Origin: Eulemur rufifrons
Lineage: Eukaryota; Chordata; Mammalia; Primates; Lemuridae
Direction of reading: 5' to 3'
NCBI RefSeq assembly: GCF_041146395.1
Contig: NC_090986.1
Coordinates: forward strand, 46,846,001-46,910,000
Length of the DNA: 64,000 bases
Positions 1 to 12,889 of this stretch are shown here, one piece after another. How positions within the stretch are numbered: the first letter of the stretch is position 1; each line of letters opens with the position of its first letter. The notes under the pieces were generated by a model that was not told the DNA's origin, ran no database searches, and worked only from the letters and a program-made list of their open reading frames with translations. Position numbers and translations under genes: made by a program.

Positions 1-1769
1 ACAATAGTTGAAAGACTCAAAATGTACAATATTTCCTTGGTTCCAGAAACATTAGACTAAAATGCTTCTGAGATGAAAGTCGTAATGACCAGTATGCATC
101 TACCTCCACCGATTGCAAATGTATAATGGTAAACTGCTGCTGCCACAGTACATTTTCAAAATAAGAAGAGCTTCTCTCACTTAGGTGATTTCACTCAAAT
201 AAACCGCAGATTCCTGTTTTACAATTATGTGAATTTTATTCATGACTCTTTATAAAAATTGTTCAGCAAGATCTATGTTCCCCTTTCATTTACCTTCTTA
301 CGAATCTACTTGCCCAACTAGCATATTTTCTTCTTTTTGTCATTACTCATGATATAAATAGAGAATATGGATTTAATTTTCTGTATAGAGTAAATGCATA
401 TGTACACATACATTCATTAATGTATATGTGAAAACAAATCGAATATGTAATAATATATAGGCATATAATTTTCAACAGCAAAATAATTCAATATTTATAA
501 AACCACTGAAATATTTAATATTTAATTTTATATTCTAAATAAGTTAGTAATAGTGTCTTATTTAGGGAAAGTAATATCTTTATTTTTAATGTTTAGTGGT
601 TTATATCTGAAATTTATTTTTTCTAAAGAACTACAAATGTAGAATTCTCATAAAGCATTGATTATTTTCTAAGAAGAAATGACAAGATCATTTTCAGCTT
701 GACAGTGCTCTCGCTAACAGGTGTCAGAGTGATTTTGTGTTAGCCTGCAATTTTCACCAAAAAAAAACCACAATAGAATGACTAAAAGAGATGTTTAGGG
801 AAAGAGGTAACAAACTTACTTTTATATTTAGATCTTTTTTTCTAGATATCAACGACTATAATTAAACAAAAGTAATACCATTGTTGCTTTAAATTAAGTG
901 CTCTGATTTCATGTCTTTGAACTTGATGATGAAAAGTGATAGTGGATATTTCAGAAATCTGTCCTCATTTCTTAAAAAGGTGAGCTATTAATTATTCCTC
1001 AGTTTTGGTACTAGGGTTTTCTGGTCCTGGAGATTGTAAAGTCTGTGTAAACTATTTAAGAAAAGGAATATAAAATTCTGTATAGAGCCTAGAAGTGTCT
1101 CCTGAAGGGAAAGGCATGAGACACTTAGAAAGACTTAGAAACTTTGTTTCTAAGAAATTCATTCTTGTTTATATATAATAATTGACAAATCTCCTGTTTA
1201 GATTATTAAATACTTTCCTTCACAGAAAGAACAGCATTTTGAAGTATTACTGTGTTGAGACTTACACAACAAATTTAAACATAAAAAAAAGTCTTCAGAA
1301 AGAATATACTGATTCACAATTTAAAATGGTACGATACTATGCTCCAATCAATTTTGCTTATAAAAATGTTTAACTATAAGCATTTATGTCACTCAGAAGG
1401 TTAGGAGACATCAGTTAATGTTTACCATATGATTTTTTCCCATTTTTGCTCTATATTTGTATTATATTACATATATGATAAAAATATTTATTACATTTTA
1501 GATGAAAATCTGCTAAAGCACTGTACCCATTTTCTTCCAAACCCTGAACATTTTAATGGAAAATGAATATCTCAATTAATAAATGTTCAAGGGAATGTAT
1601 AAGTAATGGGTGCTTAAAGAATATATCCACCCATGCACTTCTCTTGAAAATTAAAAACCCATTATATAAATCAAGTACAGAGATATTCCTTTTAATCATA
1701 ATGAAATAATATTTAAGCCTATTTGAGAACTTCAGATATTTAGAAGAAACAAATTTTCTCATTATTATA
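1..1769. other. Unassigned AT-rich DNA
   Basis: I see no gene, RNA gene or recognisable interspersed repeat here. It has short A- and T-rich runs and only short chance open frames. Very old repeats may be hidden by divergence. Confidence 0.5.
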
Positions 1770-4238
1770 ATAGTCATAATGTGGCAAGGATAATACAACA
1801 TATACAAATCAATAAACATGATACATCACAAAGCCATATGATTATTTCAATAGATGCCAAAAAAGTATTTGATAAAATTCAGCATTGCTTTTTGATAAAA
1901 ACCTTCATCAAACTGGACATAGAAGGAATGTACTTGAAAACTATAAAGGCCATATGTGACAAACCCAGAGCTTACATTGTACTGAATGGAGAAAAATTAA
2001 AATCTTTTCTCTAAGATCTAGAACAGGACAAAGATGCCCCTTTTCACCATCTTTATTCAATGTAGTACTGGAAGTCCTGGCCGGAGCAACTAAACAAAAG
2101 AAGGAAATAAAGGGCATCCAAAGTGGAAAGGGAGAAGTCAAAATAGCCTTATTCACAGAAGACATGATTTGATACTTAGAAAAACATAAGGACTGCACCA
2201 AAACACTGTTAGAATTAATAAATTAATTCAGTAAATTTGCAGATACAAATGAGCATACAAAAATTAGTATTTGTATATGCCAGAAGGGAACAATCTTAAA
2301 AAAAAAATCAAGAAGGAAATTCAATTTACAATAGCTATAGAGAATATAAAATACACTGTAATCAATTTAGCCAACGAAGTGAAGGGTCTATATAAGGGAA
2401 AGTATAAAAAACTGATGAAAGAAATTGAAGAGGACACACACACAAAAAATGGAAATATATTCCATGCTCATGGATTGGAATAATTACTATTTTAAAATTA
2501 CAGTACTACCCAAAGCAATTTACAGATTCAGTGCAATCCCTATCAAAATACCAATAACATTCTTTATAGAAATGGAAAAAAATTCTAATATTTATACGGC
2601 ACCACAAAAGACACTGAATACCCAAAGCAATCCTGAGCAAAAAGACCATAGCTGGAGGCATCTCCCTGTTTGACTTCAGAATTTACTACAAAACTATAGT
2701 AACCAAATCAGCATGGTACTGGCATAAACACAGACAAATAGACCAATGGAACAAAATAGAGAACCCAGATATAAATCCGTGCATTTACAGTCAACTCACC
2801 TTTGACAAGGTAGACAAGAACATACAATGGGAAAAGGACACTCTTCAATAAATGGTGCTGTTAAAACTGGATAACCTTATGCAGAGGATGAAAGTAGACC
2901 TTATTTCTTAGCATATAAAACATAAAATCAAAATTGATTAAAACCTTAAATATAAGCCCTGAATCTATGAAGCTACCAGAAAAAAAAATATGGAAAATGC
3001 TCCATGATATTGGTCTGGGCAAAGATATTTTGTATAAGACTTCAAAAACACAGACAATCAAAGCAAAAATTCACAAATGGCATTACATCAAGCTAACAAG
3101 CATATGTACAGCAAAGAAAACAATCAACAAAATGAAGAGGCAACCCACAGAATAAAGGAAAACATTTATTTCCAAACTACCCATCTGAAAAGGTGTTAAT
3201 AACCATAATATATATGGAGCTCAAACAACTCAATAGGAAAAACAGCAAATACAATGCAATTTGAAGTATGGGAAAATATCTCAATAGACATTTCTCAAAA
3301 GAAGACATGCATATGACCAAGAAGTATTTTAAAAATGCTCAACATCACTAATCATCAAGAAAATGGAAATCGAAACTTCAATGAGCTATCATATCACTCC
3401 ACTAAAATGGCTTTTCTCAAAAAGACAGGCAATAACAAATGCTGGAGAGGATCCAGAAAAAGAGGAACGCTCCTATACTGTTGGGTGGAATTCAAATTAG
3501 TAAAGTCACTGTAGAGAACAGTATGTTACTAAAAATACTGACAATAGAATCACCATATGATCTAGCAATTCCACTACTGAGTATATATCCGAAAGAAAGG
3601 ACATCAATATATTGAAAAGACATATCTGCACTCCTACATTTTTTGCAGCATTATTCACAGTAGCCAAAATGTGGAATTAACATAAGCCTCTATCACCAGA
3701 TCAAAAAATAAAGAAAATGTGGTGTATATATACACAATGGAATATTATTCATCCATAAAAAGGATGAAACTCTATCATTTGCAGCAACATGGATGGAATT
3801 GGAGGTCATTATATCAAGAAAGTAAGCCAAGCATAGAAAGACAAATGTCATGTGCTCTCATTCATATGTGGGACCTAAAAAAGTGGATCTCATGAAGACA
3901 GTAGATTGGTAGTTATCAGAGTCTGGGAAGGGTAAGAGGGAAAGGGGGGCTGAAGAGAAATTGATTAATGGGTACAAATATATGGTTTAATTGAAGAAAT
4001 AAGACCTAGTGTTAGATGAATAGGGTAACTATAGTTTATAATTATCGATTTCATATTTCAAAATAGTTAGAAGGGAAAAATTTGACTAGTTCTAGCAAAT
4101 AGAAAAGACAAATATTTATGGTGATGTATATCCCAAATACACCAATTTCATCTTTACAAATTATATGAATGTATTAAATTACCTAATATGCCCACAAAAT
4201 ATATACTTCTATTATGCATCAATAAAATAAAAGAAAAA
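1770..4238 (+). mobile_element. LINE-1 copy, 5'-truncated, ORF2 3' half plus 3' UTR
   Basis: The piece begins in the reverse transcriptase part of ORF2 and runs to a 3' UTR and a short A-rich tail near 4225-4238. Frame fragments at 1781-2014, 2271-2483, 2425-2673 and 2934-3155 carry LINE-1 ORF2 protein sequence. Frameshifts and stops break it throughout, so it codes for nothing functional. In the catalytic region (about 2148-2172) the usual F-A-D-D motif reads F-T-E-D and is followed within a few codons by a stop, so the active site is lost. The segment at about 3730-3900 is the typical end of ORF2, and 3900-4238 is a primate/mammal L1 3' UTR of L1MA/L1PB kind. The subfamily is my guess. Confidence 0.9.
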
Positions 4239-4289
4239 AATTGTGCGACTCAATGAAATTGTAAATTAATAGAATTAACTATTTTAAGA

Positions 4290-4400
4290 AGTGGTCTTTT
4301 TTGTTACTCAAATACTTTATTACAAAAATTTTAAACATACAGAAACATTGAAAAAAATAGAACAGTGAAGGCCCATATCAACCCTGCCAATGTTTGAATA
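4290..4400 (-). mobile_element. Possible old L1M 3'-end fragment, antisense
   Basis: Words such as 'aaacatacagaaacattg' followed by 'cccatatcaaccctgcc' resemble the complement of an L1ME/L1MC 3' end. It is short and diverged, so the call is weak. Confidence 0.3.
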
Positions 4401-4639
4401 CTTCTCTCTGAGTTATCGGTAGAATGATAAACAGAAAATAATTAAAGATGCTAAATAGTTGGACAGTATTATCAATAACATTTAATATTTCATATTTATT
4501 AAACACACTCAAAATGAATAATAGACGATACTTTGAGTGATAAGTAACACTTTATAAGTTAAAACATGAATTCAGGGCCATAAAACACCATAATAAATTT
4601 CAAAGGCTAAAAAATGTGCTAAATATGTTCTCTCACTAT

Positions 4640-5668
4640 AATTGCATTAAATTAGAAATCAACAAGTATATAACTAGAAAATAACCAAATATTTGGAAAT
4701 TAAGCAAAACACTTCTAACTAACCCACAATCCAAAGAACAAGTTAAAAGAAAAAGTTGTAAAATATACCAAACAATATTAATAAAGTCAAAACATATAAA
4801 AATGTGTGGAATGAAGATAATGCAGTGTTTGGAAAAAAGTATATAGCTTTAAATGCCTATTAGAAATATGAACAGTATAAATTCATTTCTCTAAGCTTCC
4901 AAACTAATGCACTAGGGGTAAAAAAAAAAAAAAAAAGAGCATTTTAAACCCACAGAAAATAAAAACAAAACAACAACAAAAAAGGAAATGATAAGAGCAA
5001 AAAAGCAATCATATACAAAAAAGACAAACATTTCAGAATGTTAAAAAAGCCAAAAGTTTGTTCTTCAAGTGATTAATAAAATTTATAATCCAATCCAAAA
5101 CAATACTGATTACAAAAACACAGGGGAGAAAAAAGAAATCAACAATATTACAGTTGCTAACAGCATGAACTTTATGTGAAAATACTACAACTTAGATTGA
5201 ATGGAAACAACTCTAAAATAACTTGTCTTACCAAAACAGAAGGAAGAAATGAAAATCTAAATAGCATTCTCTATAATAGAAAAATAAATTTGTACTAAAA
5301 AAAAAACAAAAAAAAAACCCTTTCCTACAAATAAATCTCCAGGAAGAAATTATCTCACTGGAAAAATTCTATCAAACTTTTAAATAATTAATAATACCAC
5401 TGTGTGTGTATACACCCCCCCACACACACACATCCTTTCAGAAAACGAAGGGATTTACAAAAACTTACTATAGGAAGGCAGAAATATCCTAATCCAAATA
5501 TCTGATACTGACATTACAAGAAAAGTGAAACACACACAAATATTCTTAAGAAACACAGACCCAAAAAGTCATAAAAAGTATTGGTAAATCAAATCCAGCA
5601 ATATATAAAAAGTTTGATGTGCCCATGACCTAGTGAGATTTTTCTGAATAGACCTATAATGAATAAAT
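4640..5668 (+). mobile_element. Old LINE-1 (L1M) ORF2 fragment
   Basis: The order of conserved nucleotide blocks follows LINE-1 ORF2 upstream of the reverse transcriptase: the 'aaatatttggaaatta' block near 4690, the 'tttaaatgcctattag' block near 4850, the 'ttctatcaaactttta' block near 5368, the 'gacattacaagaaaag' block near 5510 and the 'cctagtgagattt' block near 5629. It is heavily mutated, with A-runs at 4920-4936 and 5300-5318 and a small TG/CA tract at 5401-5432. No usable frame remains. It lies close to the younger copy upstream but is clearly older. Confidence 0.75.
5401..5432. repeat. TG/CA simple repeat with C-run
   Basis: A short TG tract turns into a C-run and then a CA tract, inside the old LINE-1 fragment. 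This gives a small imperfect inverted repeat. Confidence 0.7.
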
Positions 5669-7175
5669 CAATTTGAACAAAACTAGATAAACGTCTTTCC
5701 ACAAGGAATGTTTAGAACCAGAGCTTCCCGGAAATTAAACCCATTCTTCAGTCTTCAGCCCATAGGATGTTGAGGTGAAGCCGTATTGACAAGTAGCAGT
5801 GGAAGTTCCATCCTCATTCTAGCTTTCTGATTCCTAGCACACAACTTTAGGTCATCCGGGAGAGGAGAACAAGAAGGCAAGTATTCTTGTACTCATGGTT
5901 TCCTTAGTTCCTTCAGAGGTAGTTGCTTCCCTGCTAGATCTGTTCTCTATTGTAATCATTCTAGGAGGCTTAGAATGATTACAATAGAATGTCAGCCCTT
6001 ACAACTATCTTGTAAACATTTAATTCTCTGTATCAATTTCCTTCTTAAACTTCATAGGGTGGTTTCTGTTTCCTGAGCCAAACTATGTGATTGACACATA
6101 TTATTATTAATGTTCGAAGATCAGTTACTACATACTTACTTAAAAGCGATGTCAACTATTTAATATAAACTTTGATAGCTTTTGGTGGGATTTCATTTTA
6201 TTGATTCATAATTCTTTTTTGTATATTTGTCACATTATGATGCTTATATTCCATAATTACATAAAACCTTTTGTGAGAATTTCTAGGATTGTTAGAATTT
6301 TTACAAGAATTTAGTAATTTTTCATTTCAGTCTCTCTAGATTTAAAATTTTCAGCACTTTCAACAATACTGCCATCAAATTCTCTTGTTTATTTTCACAT
6401 CCCTAGATTAAGATAATAGATTTTCAAGTTTATTCAGTGCTCCTCATCTCAATCTAATGTATGTCTTTACTTGGTCAAAATAGGAAGGGAAATACATGAG
6501 GGGGTAGAGGTGAGAAAAAAAAGTTCAATGAATATAGGATTATAAATAAGCATAATTTCTATACTTATTATTTGAGCTTTATGACTTCTCATCATTTTAG
6601 TGCCACTGGCATGCCTTATCTTCATTAAATGAGTCAAATTGACTTTTTTTTTTAACATTCCCCCTGCTACCACTTAATTGTTTTTGCTCCCTATCCTTTT
6701 GCTTCGGGTACAGTGTCTCATTCTTATTCACATTACAGTAGATATTTATAGTTAACCCCAAGACCTTACATATAAAGTGTAAAGGGAAATTTTCTGCTTT
6801 AATAAAATTGAAATTTAAATAATGGTCTATAAGTAGGGTTCTGATTTGAGCATGTCAATCTTGGTTTACATTTATGAACCTAGCATATTTATTCAGGGTG
6901 ATTTATTATATTCTCAAGAGTGCCTTCGGGTTTGGATGATATTTATGGTCTCTCCGCTTATATTGTATACCTGATGTAGACATTTCCTACTCTTGCAAAC
7001 TCTATTTTCATATGCATTTGTTCATATATAATGCACAATTTTTCCATACTGTCCTCCTTTTATATTCTCTAAAATATAGTGATCATTTGTGCCAATGCAT
7101 TTTCAATCATAATGCATTCTTAGCCTCATTACATACATATTCCTAAAACCTTGTCTTATGAATTTGACACATCCT
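5669..7175. other. Unassigned DNA with one hairpin
   Basis: I see no gene or clear repeat family. The only structure I can point to is the 18-bp inverted repeat at 5946-5988, listed separately. Confidence 0.5.
5946..5988. repeat. Perfect 18-bp inverted repeat, 7-nt spacer
   Basis: The left arm at 5946-5963 reads 'tctattgtaatcattcta'. The right arm at 5971-5988 is its exact reverse complement. The spacer is 'ggaggct'. An RNA from either strand would fold into a tight hairpin. No transposon family is recognised. Confidence 0.9.
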
Positions 7176-7430
7176 TTAGGTCCTAGCTTACATGAAATTT
7201 CCAGAAAGGACTTTTTGAACAACTGATCATAATTTGATCACATCCTTTTTCTCTTTTATAATAATCTGTGCATTTTTTTCATATCTCAAATTTCATATTC
7301 ATTTTTTTATCTTCTCTAATGCTCTATAAACTTCAGATTGGCAAAATAAAACACAAATGTTTTATATAACACTGTGTATACAGTGCCCAGAAGAGTTCCT
7401 GGAATATACATGTGTTCAGTACTTAAAAGA
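7176..7430 (+). mobile_element. L2-like fragment (3' end)
   Basis: The run of weakly conserved blocks ('ctctataaacttcag' near 7321, 'acagtgcccaga' near 7380, 'cctggaatatac' near 7398, 'tgttcagtactta' near 7412) is in the order of the L2/MIR-type 3' end. Divergence is high and the 5' limit is uncertain. Confidence 0.4.
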
Positions 7431-7431
7431 A

Positions 7432-7897
7432 TGGAAGGTTCAAATGGTAGTTCTACTTTTAGCTCTTTGAGGTATCTCCATATAACTTTTCACAGAAGTT
7501 ATACTAGTTTGCAGTCCCACCATCAGTGTATGAGTGTTCCTATCTCTCCACATCCACACCAACATTTACTGTTTTGGAACATTTTGATAAAAGCCATTCT
7601 CATTGTGGTTTTGATTTGTATTTTCCTGGTGACTAGAGATGTTGAACATTTTTTCATATGTTTCTTAACCATTAGTCTCTCTCCTTTTGAAAAGTTTCTG
7701 TTCGTGTCCTTTGCCCAATTTTTAATGGGTTTGTATGTTTTTGTCTTGCTGATTTTCCTGAGTTCTATATAGTTCTATATAGATTCTAGTTATTAGTCTT
7801 TTATCAGATGTGTAGCATGCAAATATTTTCTCCCATGCTGTAGCTTGTCTATTTGCTCTCATGATAGCTTCCTTGGCTGTGCAGAACCTTTTTTTTC
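7432..7897 (-). mobile_element. LINE-1 ORF2 3' part, antisense
   Basis: Read on the minus strand this is the C-terminal part of LINE-1 ORF2, and the plus strand shows the familiar complement ('ggtagttctacttttagctc', 'cagtcccaccatcagtgta', 'ctgtgcagaacc'). It is a fragment with no 3' UTR. The 132-codon open frame at 7374-7772 on the plus strand is just the antisense shadow. Confidence 0.85.
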
Positions 7898-8029
7898 TTT
7901 ATTCTTTTTTTCATCCTTCATGCATGGACCCAATTTAACCATTTAATTAGTGTTGGTGCATAATATATGTCAAAACAGTTACAGATTTTTGGGATAGTGC
8001 ATTGGATATTAAAGACTAAGTCTTATTCT

Positions 8030-9270
8030 CATAGTGCTCATATTCTAGTGGAGACAGAGAGTAGACAAGTGAGTAAAATTTAGAACATGTTAGATGATGG
8101 CAAGTCCCATGGAAAAAAACTCATCTGAGAAATGTCATAAAGCATGCTGATGGTTACAAAACAGGATGCACTTTTAAATGATATGGCCAGGGAAAGTATT
8201 ATGGAAAATATTAAAACTAAGCACAAACTGAAGGAAGTGAAGGATTAGCCATATAAATATAAATAAGGGAAGTATATTCTATACTAAAGTAGCATCAAGC
8301 ACCAACACATTATATAAATTCACTTACAAAAAGTTATACATTTAAAATAAGTTTATAAAAATCTGATTATATAAGTAAATTATTAAAAATTACCTCATAG
8401 GAATATTGTAAATGTTGGTAGTTCCATAAGTTGGTAGGCAAGTTCCATACCTACTTTATTCAAGTAAACACCTTGAATTGAGGGAATAAAGTAGAGGACA
8501 TTAGGAAATGAGAACCAAATTATATATGGCCTTATGGATTTTTGGTTATTGCTCACTAAAATGAAAAGGCATTGCAAGGCATTACAAATAAAACCCTTCA
8601 GGCTGCATTTAAGACCCTAGATGTGAAAGAACCAAAGCAAAATCAATTAGGAGACTGTTGCAACAACCTAGATGAGAAATTATATTGGCTTGGACAAGAG
8701 GGAAAGTAACAGAAATATTTTGAAGTGGTTGCAACTGGGATTTTTTTTTTTTTAAAGGTAGATATAAGAGTAGTTGTTGTGAGAACAAAAGTGTGGTCTG
8801 AAGAAAAAAGTGGATTAAGGAATAACCTTTTTTTTCCTGGAACAAAGGGAAAAACTGAATTGCAAAATTTTCCATAAAGATATTTCTGTAAGAGAAACAT
8901 TTTACAGATGTGGGAATGGGTACTTACTTGTAGATACATTTAATGTGAGGTGCCCATTAGAAATCCAACTTGATATCTTGAGTTCATATTTGGGTATATC
9001 AAATTTGAAGTGCAGACAAGAATTCTGGGCTGGAAGTATAAATTCAGTTGCCAAATATTTGAACTATACATTTGGATGAGATCATGTAGAGAGTCAGTGT
9101 ACACAGAGAAGAGTAAAAACCGAGGTTTTGAATGTCAGGTTCTCTATTATTCAGTTGGTTTAAACAAACAAACAAACAAACAAACAAAAAAACGAGAATC
9201 AAGGAAAAGAGTGGAATGGCCAGTGAGGTAGAAGGGAAACAGAGAAGTGAGAAGTCAATACAGAGACATA
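8030..9270 (+). mobile_element. Long ancient mammalian interspersed repeat (L1M 5'-type, name uncertain)
   Basis: About 1.2 kb follows, block by block, a mammal-wide repeat that I recognise but cannot name with certainty (possibly the 5' region of an L1M subfamily). Blocks in order: 'ctgaaggaagtgaagga' near 8230, 'tatatggccttatgga' near 8522, 'aattaggagactgttg' near 8645, 'gaggtgcccattagaaatcc' near 8947, 'ctgggctggaagtataaatt' near 9025, 'ggatgagatcatgtagaga' near 9074 and 'ccagtgaggtagaaggga' near 9220. The copy is almost colinear, with small gaps and a (CAAA)n tract at 9160-9190. No coding role. Confidence 0.65.
9158..9191. repeat. (CAAA)n microsatellite
   Basis: Six perfect tetranucleotide units with A-rich ends, inside the ancient repeat. 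Confidence 0.9.
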
Positions 9271-10422
9271 TTATGCGTCTGTGAAAGATGCTTTGTTTTA
9301 AATACTGAGAAAGGGTAAATCAAGATGAGTGCATGAGGGCTAAAAATCAGTTATTGGCTTTGGCACCTTTTAGATCATTTGTGATCCTTAGAGATGCAAT
9401 TTCAGTGGTTACTGGGAAATTAGAATGAGAGAGGTTTCACAAATGAAATTCATAACAGTAATTGGCCATGGCAAATATAGATGACTTTTTATTGATTTCT
9501 AAAGTTGTTATCAGTTCTCCAGGTCATTTCACGGCAGTATCCATCCACATGTATTTTATCTTTTGCTTTGGACTTTATTAACGCTATGGGCATTTCTCTA
9601 AGAACTTGCTTTATTTGCTGGATAATATGTACCACAATTGAATTCTAACAATTTCATAACTGCTAAGAGTTAATTTTCTTAAAAATTTTTTGAAAATTCC
9701 ACATGAATTTTAGGGGAAACACTTGAATATAGCACAGTGACATAAAGTATTGATTCAGATTTTCATCACTTTTCACATATTTAACAAAGTGGCTAGATGA
9801 TAACTTGGAAGCTCCACATGTTGATGCATTTGTTACATACTTATTTCATGCTCATACTGAGCTTAAAATTCTGGAAGACACAAGTACATGCAACATATGT
9901 ATACACAAACATAAAACTGCACTGTAGTGCAGAGTACTAGATTATTAATAAAAGGCACAATATCTGTAATTCAGTCCCATTTCCCCCCCTCTAGATCTGT
10001 GAAACTTGGATATGTCCCAGAATAAATTTTCTTATATCAAAAAGGTAAATATCACAACTACTAAAAATGTTTATTGTGGATATCAAATAATATAATACTA
10101 AAGAAAACCATTGGTAGATTATGGAATATTTATAGTTCATGAGTAGTGTCATGTATATTTCCCATTAATAACTTCAAAATGTTAATGTGGATGTTTATAA
10201 ATCTTGTATCACCAAATAGTACATTATTATAAAACTGTAGGAAAATTATTGCCATTTTCACCTTGCTAAACATCACAGTGTGTACCATTATGTGGTGACT
10301 TTTACATGATTTGCAAAATCCATATTTTTCTTTTTAGCATCTAATTTATTTTAAAGGGATAATATGCTTTCAAATATTTCCTATATTAAGAAATAATTGA
10401 AATTGAAATAAGAATGCATACT
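9271..10422. other. Unassigned AT-rich DNA
   Basis: No gene or repeat family recognised. Confidence 0.5.
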
Positions 10423-10642
10423 ATTTTTACTTGTACAAATGGTGGTTACAAGGAGCTGAGGGTGAGGATGAGGAGCAGTGGCTTTGTGGGTACAGGGTTT
10501 CCTTTTGGGGTGATGAAAATTTTTGGGAACTAAATAGAAGTGGTAGTTTCACAGCACTTGAATATATTAAAGCCTACCAAATTATTTATGTTAAAATGGA
10601 TAATTTTATGTGATATGAATTTTACATCAATTTTTAAAAATG
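10423..10642 (+). mobile_element. L1M 3' UTR fragment (L1MC/L1ME type)
   Basis: It starts with 'aaatggtggttacaaggagc', continues with 'gggtacagggtttcc', 'gatgaaaatttttggga' and 'aaaatggataattttatg', and ends in 'ttttacatcaattttt'. This is the order of the old L1M 3' end. The 60-codon frame at 10431-10613 is a chance frame inside it. Confidence 0.7.
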
Positions 10643-12689
10643 TTAAAATTAATTAAGAATATAATTTCTAAATATTTCCTAAATATAAGGGAATTCTCCT
10701 TTCCAGATTTACTGCATAACAGATAATAGGGTCATCTTATATAAATTTCATAAACTAATATTAACTATGTCCTAGTTTGGACAATATATCATATGGTTGT
10801 TCTATTTAAAGTCCATGAAATAGTTAGGTACTATGCTATTTATTATAACTGTGTTGGATTTTTCATACAAGGAAGCGGTCAATGCTTCCAAAAGACTTGG
10901 AGGAGAACTTCTAACTGATGTAAATACTTAATTAAAATTGACAATTTACATCAATGTAATTAATATTCTTCAGATCTTCTAAACATTTTTTCCAAAGTTA
11001 TATGAAATCTTTTATTTTCTCTGCTTTTGTTAATCTTATTTTTATATTGAATATTAAACAGAATTTGCATGATAAAAGTAATTGATAACCCTTTCTTTAT
11101 GAAAGGTAGCAGCATGCTTTCTTTATTAATTCATATTTTTTTTATCTTTGGCAAGGTTGACAATTGTCTCTTATTTGGTTGGGTAATAAAAATAATTGCA
11201 AATAGATGAATTTCAGTAGCTTAGTTTTACATGAGAGCTTCTTCTGGCCCCTTAAGGTTCCTTAGGATATGCCCCAGAGGTTATTAGTGCAAAAATTGTA
11301 TTTTATAAATCATTTTGTAGTAAAACTCAATAGAGTCTTTGTTATGCTTTCAGTGTTTTAAAGGTCTGTGACACACCATTAAAGATGTTGCATAAAGGAT
11401 GTTTATATCTTTCAGTAAAACATTTTATTTTTTAATTAGCCTATTTTAATAAAGTAGAAACTTTTATAATATTAACAGGCTGATTTCTTCAACAAATTAA
11501 TGACTTCAAAAAATAAGAGAGATTACTAAAGAATGAAAATTATTTAAGGTATATATATCATCTAATTTTAATGTATAGACCTTTCCTTGTATCCTGATTC
11601 AAACAGACTTATATTTTTATATAAAAAGGACTGTGACCATGAACTAGAATTAAAGAATTAATTAAGGAATTATTTTGGCAACTTTATGTATGATAATGGT
11701 ACAGTACTTATGTTATAACATAAGTTCTTATCTTCTGAAGATTTAGCCTTAGCCAATTAGATTATATGACTGAATATTTTCTTTAAAATACTTCAACAAA
11801 ACAAAATAAACTAAAGAAACTTAAAAAAATAGCTAAACGAATGAGTGAATGCATTCATTAACGAATAGTTAAGAGTGAATCTGCGAATGAACAAAAATGA
11901 AGAAAGAAAGGCTTTTCAAAAAATGCTAACAATTGCTGAACTTGGTTATGTGTAGCTGTGTTCACTATATTTTTCTCCCTTATGAGAGTCCCTAAATAAT
12001 TGAAAAGTAGTCACACTTGTTCTAAAATAATCATCACCTCTAAACTTAACCCTATATATCTCTTTTGCTAAACCCATATTACCTAACCAAACAACCAAAG
12101 ATTGCTAAACTACAAAAATAATTTCTTTATTTTCTAGGAATCCCTTTTTGAAATTTTTTTGACCTATCTTTCTAAAGCTATTAATATTCCTTTCTCTCCC
12201 AGGTAGAATTCTCCTTTGGAATTATTCTTTTGTCACATTATTCTGAGTAAAAGCTTGTATTTAAAAGTGCTCTCATTCATTTCCTGACTCTGCTATTAAA
12301 TTTGACAGAAAAAAAAATCTATGAAGTTTAAAATACAATAATTATTTCTTAATTTAATCAAGGGAATTTAATATCTATTTTAATGATGACTATTTTTCTA
12401 ATTTAACTGATTGATACCATTCATTACATTAAGACATGGAGAATTGCTAAGCATACCACTACCTATGAAAAAAATCTACTTGTTTATGAATCATCAATAT
12501 TTTTAAATCTTATGTAACATTTTATTTACAAACTATGCTCTTCCTACTCCAGGCACATATATTTTAAAAATTATACTGGAAAATTTAAGCTTCAACAATT
12601 AATGAGTTCAGGGTGAAACTGTGTTTAGGGATTGAGAGTTTGATTAAATTTACAATGTTCTTATCTATCTGTTTTTTCATAAATATTTA
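10643..12689. other. Unassigned AT-rich DNA
   Basis: No gene or clear repeat. A perfect 20-bp palindrome lies at 11706-11725 (listed separately). Confidence 0.5.
11706..11725. repeat. Perfect 20-bp palindrome
   Basis: 'acttatgtta' is followed directly by its reverse complement, with no spacer. It is AT-rich and could extrude a small cruciform. No associated element seen. Confidence 0.85.
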
Positions 12690-12840
12690 AAAAGTATTAA
12701 AATGATAAGTTTAAATGTACATACCATACAGCTTACTTATTGCAAATATACATTTCAAAGAATTTAATTTAAACAATATGTAATCATCACTGCAATCTAG
12801 TTTAAGAATCTGTCTATCACTTCAAAATATTCTCATATTG
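12690..12840 (-). mobile_element. Possible L1ME-type 3' end, antisense
   Basis: 'tacataccatacagcttac', 'gtaatcatcactgcaatcta' and 'tctatcacttcaaaatat' match the spacing of the common complement of an old L1ME 3' end. It is diverged. It may be one element with the next feature. Confidence 0.4.
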
Positions 12841-12889
12841 ATTTAATTAAATGACTAAAATATAAGCTCTTACTTTTATTTTTAAAATT

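Noticed and set aside
7374..7772. 132-codon plus-strand open frame, hydrophobic
   Set aside because: Antisense of LINE-1 ORF2. The membrane-like look comes from reading the complement.
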